From: Verrucomicrobiota bacterium
GTDB lineage: Bacteria > Verrucomicrobiota > Verrucomicrobiia > Opitutales > Opitutaceae
Assembly: GCA_963205455.1 (NCBI GenBank)
Contig: CAUJJL010000084.1
Coordinates: forward strand, 1 to 40,658
Length of the DNA: 40,658 nucleotides
Reading direction: 5' to 3'
Below are positions 34,498-40,658 of the stretch, in pieces. The notes beneath the pieces are model-generated. The model searched no databases. It saw only the letters and a list, made by a program, of their open reading frames with translations, and was not told the origin of the DNA. A program made the translations under genes and the position numbers. The first letter of the stretch is position 1. Each line of letters opens with the position of its first letter.

Positions 34498-35373
34498 CTA
34501 CTTGAGCGACTGGATCAGTTTCTCGTTGAGGCGGATGTATTCCTCCCGGATGGGGCCCTTGGCCTTGCGCGCGCCCTCCAGTGATTTTTCTGCGGCTGCG
34601 ATCGCTCCCATCTTGTCGCCCTTCTTGGCGAGAATGCGTGCCTTGTGGTAGGAGTAGTAAAACACATCGGGTTTTGCCGCGATTGCCGCATCGATCCATG
34701 TTACCGCCTTGTCGAGATCGAGGTTGTTGTCGAAATAGAAGAGCGCGGCTTGGGCGTACGGCTTTTTGTCCGAGTTTGACGCCATGACTGCCTCGATCTT
34801 GGGAAGCAGCATGCCTTTGACGTCGACCTCGAGTGCAAGGGGAACCCTTACCCGTTCCCACGTGAGAAAGAGAGTGGCAGCCGAGTCCCGGATGTCGGAC
34901 ACGCCGATGGCAAATGACTCCACGGGGGCCGATGTGGCGGTGGGTTTCGCCTGGATGCGCGCGACATCGTTTTTGGAGTCGTAGGTGTAGGCACCCCAGG
35001 CGGACGAGTCCTTGTGAATGATCACAGTCCATGAACCCTTGCCGGGAATAGTGTAGAGTTCGTAGGCACCGGCATCGATGGACGTGCCATTGAGCTTCAC
35101 GGGCGTGCTGAACTTGATCTTTGTCGCCTGATTGGCGCCTGTGCGCCAGACCTCGTTGTAGGGCACGAGGCCGCCGAATATCACGCGACCACGCATGCTG
35201 GGACGGTGGTAGCTCACCTCGATGTCGGTGATGCCCACCGTTTGTTTGAAAGAGGCGGCGGGGCTCGCCGCGGGAAACTCAATCTTTGCGGGCGCCTGCG
35301 CGGAAACGGTTGCGGCAATGAGCGTCGTTCCGACGAGTGCTGTGGAGAGGAAGCGTGCAGTGCTGATGATCAT
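34498..35373 (-). CDS. secreted DUF2911 protein with TPR-like C-terminus
   Basis: 291 residues. A signal peptide covers about 1-25 (MIISTARFLSTALVGTTLIA, then ATVSA). The DUF2911 domain follows at about 33-175, recognised by VGITDIEVSYHRPSMRGR, GLVPYNEVWRTGANQATKI and AGAYELYTIPGKGSWTVI. Residues about 200-290 look like helical repeats of TPR type (AQAALFYFDNNLDLDKAVTW and ILAKKGDKMGAIAAAEKSLE). Function is unknown; DUF2911 proteins are exported and common in Bacteroidota and related phyla. It is transcribed toward the ThuA gene and lies downstream of a terminator that separates it from the Gfo/Idh gene. Confidence 0.83.
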   Translation of the reverse strand: MIISTARFLSTALVGTTLIAATVSAQAPAKIEFPAASPAASFKQTVGITDIEVSYHRPSMRGRVIFGGLVPYNEVWRTGANQATKIKFSTPVKLNGTSIDAGAYELYTIPGKGSWTVIIHKDSSAWGAYTYDSKNDVARIQAKPTATSAPVESFAIGVSDIRDSAATLFLTWERVRVPLALEVDVKGMLLPKIEAVMASNSDKKPYAQAALFYFDNNLDLDKAVTWIDAAIAAKPDVFYYSYHKARILAKKGDKMGAIAAAEKSLEGARKAKGPIREEYIRLNEKLIQSLK

Positions 35374-35422
35374 GGCGGGAAAGGTGTGGAGAAGCGAAAT
35401 GGATCGGAAATAGGATCGAGTG

Positions 35423-35450
35423 CAAAAAAAAGTCCCGCTGGTGCGGGACT
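35423..35450 (-). terminator. intrinsic terminator of the Gfo/Idh gene
   Basis: On the minus strand AGTCCCGC-ACCA-GCGGGACT forms a perfect 8-bp stem with a 4-nt loop, followed by a run of T. It sits 21 bases after the stop of the Gfo/Idh gene and points the same way, upstream of the DUF2911 gene start. It is the clearest single intrinsic terminator in the window. Confidence 0.92.
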
Positions 35451-35471
35451 TCGCTGGTGGATGGGATATCC

Positions 35472-37016
35472 TCAGGTTGCGGCGACGCTTTGGGACTTGA
35501 ATTCCGGGACGATGAAATCCTTGCGACCGACGCGTTTCATGAGGAGCGAGGAATTGGCCTTGTCGGCAACCACCTTGTTCGTACCGACGAAACGCTCTGT
35601 TGCATTGTCGATTTCCAGCAGGGGACCACTGACGATCTTGGTCGCGTCAATTTTGACGCCATTCGCGATCAGGTGCTCGACCACGCGGCCGTGGACATCC
35701 ATGAGGTTGGGGCTGGCCTTGATGGCGTCGACGAGTTCAGCGTCCGATTTCTCGGCACCGACCAGATAGGAGATGTTCGCGAGATGGCAGAGGCTGGTCG
35801 AGGTATGACAGTTCTCGATGCGCCCGTGGACATCGGCCTGCCTGCGGGATCGCACGGCCGCGACGAAGTTTGCAGGGTGCGTGCCGAGTCCACCGTCCTG
35901 ATACTGTTCAATTTTCTTGTTGTGCTTGTCGTAGATGACGCAGGTGCCGCTTTCGGAAATCTGGACATAGCCACCTTCGCATTCGATGACGACGCCCACG
36001 CGGGTTCCGCGATAGGCATCCATGGCCTTCATGCCGGCTTTCATGGGCAGGCCGCGAACCTCGAATACGAGCGGAGCCTTCTTGTAGTTAAAAATGGATA
36101 CTTCCGTGTTCGGTGTCTCTGCATCGTCTACGTAGCCAAAGCGGCCGCCGAAGGTCATTACTGAGGGCGGGAGTCCATCCTCGCCGAGGAACCAGCGCGC
36201 CACGTCCATCTGGTGGATGCCCTGGTTCGAGATGTCGCCTCCGCCGTAGTTCCAGAACCAGTGCCAGTCGTAGTGTACGGTTCCGTTCTTGGGGGAATTG
36301 CGGTGTGGAGGAATCAGGTCCGCCGGGCCGGTCCACAGATTGTAATCGATGCTTTCCGGAACCGGCTGGGGCCCCGAGTGCAGGCCGATGCTTTCGCGTG
36401 CCTTGTAGCAAAGCCCCCGTGCGAGTTGGATCCTGCCGAGTTTGCCGGAGCGAACATATTCGATCGCACGCGGAATATCGAGTGAGGATCTGTTCTGCGT
36501 GCCCGCCTGAACGATGCGGTTGCTGAACTTGTGCGCAGCTCCGACAGCCTGGCGTCCCTCCCAGATGTTGTGGGACATGGGTTTCTCGATGTAGATGTCC
36601 TTGCCCGCCTCGACGGCCCAAATCGTCATCAGCGAATGCCAGTGGTTGGGTGTGGCCACGACGAGGGCATCAATGTCCTTGTTTTCAAGAAGCTTCCGGT
36701 AGTCGCGGTAAGCCTTCACCTTTATGCCCGCACCACTCTCAGTTTCCGCGACCCGCTTTGAGAGAACGTCAGCATCGGCGTCGCACAAGGCGACCAGCCG
36801 GGTACCAGGAATTTTCCCAGGGTAGAAGGTCTTGATGTGGCCATTGCCCTTGCTGTGAATACCGACAATTGCGATGCGGATATCGCCATTGGCGCTGCCT
36901 GGTTTGGCGATCGCTGCACTGCCCTGACCATAGAGGCGGGACGAACTCCCCAAGAGGGCTGCGCCTCCGCCGAGAAGTGAAGTTTTGAGGAAGTCTTTGC
37001 GTGACCAGGATTTCAT
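35472..37016 (-). CDS. Gfo/Idh/MocA oxidoreductase with Tat-like signal
   Basis: 514-residue NAD(P)-dependent oxidoreductase-like protein. It begins MKSWSRKDFLKTSLLGGGAA, a twin-arginine-type signal with RK instead of RR, so it is probably exported folded with bound cofactor. The nucleotide fold starts IRIAIVGIHSKGNGHI at 46-60, followed by LVALCDAD near 74-81, VVATPNHWHSLM near 119-130 and the EKPMSHN motif at 144-150. The C-terminal half has the HYDWHWFWNYGGGDISNQG block common in planctomycete and verrucomicrobial secreted members. Related enzymes act on sugars and glycosides; the substrate is unknown. Transcription ends at the hairpin 21 bases downstream. Confidence 0.9.
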   Translation of the reverse strand: MKSWSRKDFLKTSLLGGGAALLGSSSRLYGQGSAAIAKPGSANGDIRIAIVGIHSKGNGHIKTFYPGKIPGTRLVALCDADADVLSKRVAETESGAGIKVKAYRDYRKLLENKDIDALVVATPNHWHSLMTIWAVEAGKDIYIEKPMSHNIWEGRQAVGAAHKFSNRIVQAGTQNRSSLDIPRAIEYVRSGKLGRIQLARGLCYKARESIGLHSGPQPVPESIDYNLWTGPADLIPPHRNSPKNGTVHYDWHWFWNYGGGDISNQGIHQMDVARWFLGEDGLPPSVMTFGGRFGYVDDAETPNTEVSIFNYKKAPLVFEVRGLPMKAGMKAMDAYRGTRVGVVIECEGGYVQISESGTCVIYDKHNKKIEQYQDGGLGTHPANFVAAVRSRRQADVHGRIENCHTSTSLCHLANISYLVGAEKSDAELVDAIKASPNLMDVHGRVVEHLIANGVKIDATKIVSGPLLEIDNATERFVGTNKVVADKANSSLLMKRVGRKDFIVPEFKSQSVAAT

Positions 37017-37393
37017 GGGTAGAAAGGAGTCGATTCGTCGAGTGGTGTTGGACTGCCGCGATGGGTTTGTCTGAAGGGGATGGCAGGCGTACTCAGGCGC
37101 GAAGGTTCATTGAACGGAATAATTGTTAACCGGATTTGCCAATGTCGCAATGAAATTGGCCTGAACTTGCGTGAGCGTTCACCGGAGGCAATTGGCCGAC
37201 CATGGCGCCGCCATCGAATGGGCTGCAAATCGCGGGATGCCATGCCGATGGCAACCCTGTCATGCCGTGCAATCCGAAGGCAGGCGGCGTGAGCGTTTTG
37301 CGAGTGGATCGAGATTCATGCTGCCATGCTGCCTCTTCAAACGGCATTCGAGGATTGAAATTGTCGGGCAACTTCGAGAGAGAAGAATCTTCT
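37017..37393. other. 377-bp non-coding region, divergent promoters
   Basis: Lies between the divergent Gfo/Idh and transposase-like genes. A plus-strand frame stays open from 37202 into the transposase-like gene, but its first 64 residues show no family features and a cluster of cysteines and histidines of random look. No inverted terminal repeat matching a partner beyond 38566 was found by eye. Nothing else recognised. Confidence 0.5.
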
Positions 37394-38566
37394 ATGTGGC
37401 GCGAGTTTGTGGATTTCGCTGAAAAGGGGCACGAGCCCTTCAGTGCCATTTGCGCCCGGTTTGGCATCAGCCGGAAGACGGGTTACAAGTGGTTGAATCG
37501 ATTTCGCGCCGAGGGCGATGCCGGGCTTGTCGAACAGAGCAGGAGACCGAAAACGCTGCCGCGCAAGACACCCGACGCGGTCGAGGAGCTGGCCATATCG
37601 CTGCGAACCGAGAATCCCAATTGGAGCGCGGCGAAGATCAGTGCGGAAATCCATGCGCGCGGTATCGCGCCCGTGCCGGCACCCAGCACGATCGATCTCA
37701 TACTTCGGCGTCGCCGGGAGTTTGTGGCACAGCAGCAGGCTGCGGCGGCTGTCGTTTCGGATGCTGTGCGATTCGAGCCAAACTTTCGCTGGGCGATCCG
37801 GTTACTCCCGGAGATCCGCGTTTCCGGTTCCGGCACAATGACGCCCGTGGCCGTCGAGGACGATGTCACTCGATTCATCATCGGGACGTTTCTGCTTCCG
37901 GCGTCGCGCAAGGAGGAGAATCTGCGTGCGGGCATCGAAGCGATGCTGCGCCGCCACGGCATGCCTTGGAGGATGGCATTGGCCGCCCCTCGCATTCATT
38001 CTGTTCTCACCGTATGGCTCATGCGGTTGGGAATTGGAGTCGATTTTGTTCCTGCCCCGCCGGTACCGCTCAATCAGCCTCAGCGCGACCTCCTGGCCCG
38101 GCTGTCCAGCCTTCCCGCCTATCAGCGAACTGCCGTGGAGCGCCAGGTGCATCCGGATCCTTTGGCGTGCGTTTGCGGTCAACGCTATGAAAGCGAAAAA
38201 CACGCGCTTGATGCCCTAGAAGGCGCCCGCACGGGGCACAACTTTGGCCGGACGCAGGAGTCCCTGCAGACAAGGGCGCCTATTTCTCTCTATCGCCCCA
38301 GTCCGCGGCACGTCCCGGATGAAATACCATCAATCGCCTATCCGCCCGAGGCCGAGGTGAGACTGGTATCAGAGAAGGGAATCTTCTCCTTCCAGCGAAA
38401 ACTCATCCATGTGGGTCGTGTTTTTGCTGGCCTGGAGCTAGAAATCAAGCCGCTGCCGACGGCAAGCCGACATCTGGTCCTGCTCGGCACACATGTCCTG
38501 GGGCAGATCGACCTGGCTGAAATCGGTGCGGCGGATACCACGTCTGCGCCTTTGGAGACCGCATAG
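37394..38566 (+). CDS. IS481-like transposase-derived protein lacking the DDE triad
   Basis: 390 residues, colinear over its whole length with IS481-family transposases. Residues 15-55 form the helix-turn-helix (AICARFGISRKTGYKWLNRF). The RNase H-like region follows at about 130-235, with MTPVAVEDDVTRFIIGTFLL, IEAMLRRHGMPWRMAL and the well-kept TVWLMRLGIGVDF. The C-terminal part has LYRPSPRHVPDEIPSIAYPP, EVRLVSEKGIFSF and VGRVFAGLELEI. The three catalytic acids are gone: the first aspartate position reads arginine (RWAIR, about 136), the second alanine (RMALAA, about 197), the glutamate glutamine (QPQRD, about 230). The frame is uninterrupted. It is probably a DNA-binding protein built from a transposase. 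ATG 37394 fits the family start. Confidence 0.78.
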   Translation: MWREFVDFAEKGHEPFSAICARFGISRKTGYKWLNRFRAEGDAGLVEQSRRPKTLPRKTPDAVEELAISLRTENPNWSAAKISAEIHARGIAPVPAPSTIDLILRRRREFVAQQQAAAAVVSDAVRFEPNFRWAIRLLPEIRVSGSGTMTPVAVEDDVTRFIIGTFLLPASRKEENLRAGIEAMLRRHGMPWRMALAAPRIHSVLTVWLMRLGIGVDFVPAPPVPLNQPQRDLLARLSSLPAYQRTAVERQVHPDPLACVCGQRYESEKHALDALEGARTGHNFGRTQESLQTRAPISLYRPSPRHVPDEIPSIAYPPEAEVRLVSEKGIFSFQRKLIHVGRVFAGLELEIKPLPTASRHLVLLGTHVLGQIDLAEIGAADTTSAPLETA

Positions 38567-38668
38567 AATCCTGGGTTTCCGGCTGACGGAAGCAGCGTTC
38601 GCGAAAACGTCGCCATTTCGTGACACGAGTGTAACCCATCTCTTTATTGAAATGTATCCATCGATCGA

Positions 38669-38698
38669 TTGGTCCGCGTAGTAAATGTAACATAAAAT
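38669..38698 (+). promoter_or_regulatory. candidate sigma-70 promoter of the TonB receptor gene
   Basis: TTGGTC at 38669-38674 and TAAAAT at 38693-38698 are separated by 18 bp in a stretch strikingly richer in A and T than its surroundings (about 38640-38760). The -35 overlaps the palindrome ATCGATCGAT at 38660-38669. The predicted leader is about 120 bases to the start at 38829. The remainder of 38567-38828 shows only a weak hairpin (TTCCG-GCTGA-CGGAA at 38577-38591) after the upstream stop. Confidence 0.5.
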
Positions 38699-38724
38699 AA
38701 TATATGTAAATATGATAGGTAATT

Positions 38725-38735
38725 GTTATCATAAC
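38725..38735. promoter_or_regulatory. palindrome in TonB receptor leader, candidate operator
   Basis: GTTATCATAAC is a perfect 11-bp palindrome about a central C, some 20 bp beyond the predicted transcription start. Its place fits a repressor site that blocks early elongation. The regulator is unknown; being in AT-rich sequence, a short palindrome is less surprising here than elsewhere in the window. Confidence 0.35.
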
Positions 38736-38828
38736 CAATAATGTTGAAAACTGTAAGTTGACATGGGAAGAATTGTTCGCCTTAACCCATCTCGTTCAGC
38801 CTCACGGAACCTCAACCCCGAACCACCT

Positions 38829-40658
38829 ATGTTCGCACTTGAACGTCGTATTGTAGCTTCTCTGCTGGGCTTCCTATCCCTGACTGCAGCCTTATCCGCA
38901 GCGTCCGTAACTGGCCGCGTGCGTGATTCCGGAACGAACACTTACATTTTGGGTGCGTCTGTCACATTGCGTGAACTTGCGCGAACGAGTACGACGACCG
39001 CCGTCGGCGAATTCAGCTTCTCGAACATACCGGCGGGAACCTACACCCTTGAGGTGTCCTCCTTGGGCTTTGATCCGTACACCCGATCGATAACGGTCAC
39101 CGAAGAAGCGATGGCGCCGCTCGAAGTGGGCATGAAGTCCGACGTCCTCGAACTCGGTCAATTCGTGGTTGAAGGCACACGCGAGGGGCAGGCGAGGGCA
39201 CTCCAGCAGAAGCGGAGTGCCAACAACATCATCGATGCAATTTCCGCTGACGCGGTGGGCAAGTTTCCGGACGGTAATGCCGCGGAGGCACTGCGCCGGG
39301 TCCCGGGTGTATCCGTGGAGATCGACCAGGATGAAGGGCGCTACATTGTCCTTCGTGGAATCGATTCGGCGCTGAACACAGTCACGCTCAACAACCAGTT
39401 GATCGGCACTCCCTCGGAACAGGGCAATCGCGGCATTGCCCTGGACTCGGTGCCCGCTGACCTGATCTCCCGGCTCGAAGTGGTGAAGGCCGTCACTCCT
39501 GACATGGACGGCAGCGCAATCGGAGGCTCCGTCAACATCGTTACCCTGAGCGCATTCGATCGGCCAGAAGGCTTCTTCTTCGGAAGCGTCGGTGGATTCT
39601 ACGACACGTTCAGCGAAAAGACGACTCCGAACGGCAGCTTCACCTATGGCCGCACGCTTGGCGCGGATCGCAAATGGGGAGTTGTGCTCGGTGCGAGCTA
39701 TTCGCTGAAACAATTCAAATCCCAGACGGTGAACACGGATGGCTGGCAGACCACCTCGGGGGGGCTCTTCGCGCCGAGTGAACAGCAGAGCTACGATTAC
39801 GATGTGGAGCGCGAGCGCATCGGTGTGAATGTTGCGCTGCAATTCCGTCCGATGGCGGGACACGAAATCGCCCTGCGGGTGAATCACAATGAATTCACCG
39901 ACAACGAAGGTCGGCAGAGTGTGCTCTATGAATTCCGCAGGGGAACAACGACAAATGAAACCGCCGCGGGCGGGACCGATTCCCAGGGGCGCGCGAGCCG
40001 TCAGTTCCGCGACTATCATCAGACCGGCACGATCGATGCGGTTGCCCTTGAGGGAAAACACACGGTGTCGAACGACGGCCAGCTTTCCTGGCAGGTGGGG
40101 GCGAGCAAGGGTGAGCGCGATGTCCCCACGCGTGTTGACTGGGAATATCGCACCGGCAGCTCGACCTCGCTTGCAAACACGTTCGATCGTACGGGCGAGA
40201 TTCTTGTGATCAAGCCCGCCACTGACGCGTACTATAATCCGGCAACCTTTCCCTTCCGCCGCGTGCGCATCCGTTCGGATGACGAATGGGAAAAGGTATA
40301 TTCGGGGCAGATCGACTACAGGCGGAATGTCCAGTTTGGTGATCGTCCTGGCTTCTGGAAGGTGGGCGCCAAGGCATCGACGCGCGACAAGCATGACGAT
40401 CGCAACAACCGGAATTTTAATGCCGCATCTCCCGCGTTTACGCTTGCTGATTCGGGCCTGTCGCTCCCCGAGGTGTCGAATTATTTTGGCGGACTTTTCC
40501 GATTTGGACCGAGGCTGAACCTCGAAGGCAATCAGGCCTATTTTGCCGCAAATCCCTCCCGCTTCGCTGCGGACGCCGCGAGCAGCCTTACCGATTCTTC
40601 CGCGAGCGATTTTGACGGCTCGGAAGACGTCTATGCGGGCTACGCCATGGCCAGCGTT
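38829..40658 (+). CDS. TonB-dependent outer-membrane receptor, 3' end outside window
   Basis: At least 610 residues; the barrel runs off the right edge. A signal peptide covers about 1-24 (ERRIVASLLGFLSLTAALSA). Residues 25-105 form a carboxypeptidase-like regulatory domain (VTGRVRDSGTNTYILGASV, SFSNIPAGTYTLEVSSLGF). A TonB-box-like QFVVEG is at 111-116. The plug follows, with AVGKFPDGNAAEALRRVPGV, VLRGIDSALNTVTLN and GGSVNIVTL. From about residue 245 come barrel strands. This form (plug with FPDxNxAEALRRxPGV) is typical of receptors for carbohydrates and other large nutrients in Opitutaceae and Xanthomonas-like bacteria; the ligand is unknown. An in-frame ATG at 38763 would place 22 polar residues before the signal and is rejected. 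Confidence 0.93.
   Translation, partial: MFALERRIVASLLGFLSLTAALSAASVTGRVRDSGTNTYILGASVTLRELARTSTTTAVGEFSFSNIPAGTYTLEVSSLGFDPYTRSITVTEEAMAPLEVGMKSDVLELGQFVVEGTREGQARALQQKRSANNIIDAISADAVGKFPDGNAAEALRRVPGVSVEIDQDEGRYIVLRGIDSALNTVTLNNQLIGTPSEQGNRGIALDSVPADLISRLEVVKAVTPDMDGSAIGGSVNIVTLSAFDRPEGFFFGSVGGFYDTFSEKTTPNGSFTYGRTLGADRKWGVVLGASYSLKQFKSQTVNTDGWQTTSGGLFAPSEQQSYDYDVERERIGVNVALQFRPMAGHEIALRVNHNEFTDNEGRQSVLYEFRRGTTTNETAAGGTDSQGRASRQFRDYHQTGTIDAVALEGKHTVSNDGQLSWQVGASKGERDVPTRVDWEYRTGSSTSLANTFDRTGEILVIKPATDAYYNPATFPFRRVRIRSDDEWEKVYSGQIDYRRNVQFGDRPGFWKVGAKASTRDKHDDRNNRNFNAASPAFTLADSGLSLPEVSNYFGGLFRFGPRLNLEGNQAYFAANPSRFAADAASSLTDSSASDFDGSEDVYAGYAMASV

Noticed and set aside
37017..38828. An intact IS481 insertion sequence
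   Set aside because: No matching terminal inverted repeats or target duplication were found by eye on either side, and the encoded protein lacks the catalytic residues.
38892..40394. 500-codon open frame on the minus strand
   Set aside because: Exactly antisense to the TonB receptor, whose plus-strand frame shows signal peptide, plug and barrel motifs. The minus-strand translation has no family features and is rich in Arg/His, typical of a GC-rich shadow.
1..40658. CRISPR array, prophage or defence island
   Set aside because: No regularly spaced repeats, phage structural genes, restriction-modification or toxin-antitoxin genes were seen; the gene content is mainly metabolic and envelope housekeeping.

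Overview
The window is GC-rich, gene-dense bacterial chromosome with genes on both strands and very few clear Shine-Dalgarno sites. A fused SecDF next to YajC, LpxK (so an LPS outer membrane), a TonB receptor with a carboxypeptidase-like N-terminal domain, a UAP1-type sugar-nucleotide transferase, ThuA and Tat-type Gfo/Idh proteins together suggest a Verrucomicrobiota bacterium, probably Opitutaceae. That placement is inference from gene style; no rRNA or marker alignment was available. It looks like an ordinary chromosome: no phage, plasmid, CRISPR or intact insertion sequence was seen.

Layout. 1-6.2 kb: topoisomerase III (cut by the window edge), a class V aminotransferase, lpxK and arginine decarboxylase. 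6.2-12.6 kb: yajC, secDF, recJ, then a SatD-like protein and a DUF3307 membrane protein separated by a duplicated hairpin terminator. 12.6-22.2 kb: a nitrate-assimilation block on the minus strand, transcribed from about 20.9 kb downward as DmsB-DmsC fusion, NasA, NirC-type channel, NirA and a CysJ-type flavoprotein, with a LysR regulator divergent at its head. A tRNA-Arg(ACG) follows.

22.4-30.4 kb: a GspB/ExeA-like pair on the minus strand, then on the plus strand an FtsB-like protein, a UDP-sugar pyrophosphorylase, a phosphosugar mutase, and menC-menE of menaquinone synthesis. 30.3-37.0 kb: eda divergent from a galactokinase-like gene with an altered signature, an HDOD protein behind a leader with competing hairpins, a ThuA-like secreted protein, a DUF2911 protein and a Tat-type oxidoreductase with its own terminator. 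37.0-40.7 kb: an intact gene that looks like a full-length IS481-type transposase whose catalytic residues are all replaced, then an AT-rich promoter region and a TonB receptor cut by the window edge.

How the genes work together. The nitrate block should take nitrate to ammonium: NasA reduces nitrate, with electrons probably from quinol through the fused iron-sulfur/membrane subunit; the channel moves nitrite; NirA reduces nitrite with electrons probably from the CysJ-type flavoprotein. The most unusual items are the apparently domesticated transposase (37.4-38.6 kb), the cyclase-like SatD/DUF3307 pair (11.1-12.6 kb), the quinol-type wiring of an assimilatory nitrate reductase, and the galactokinase variant.
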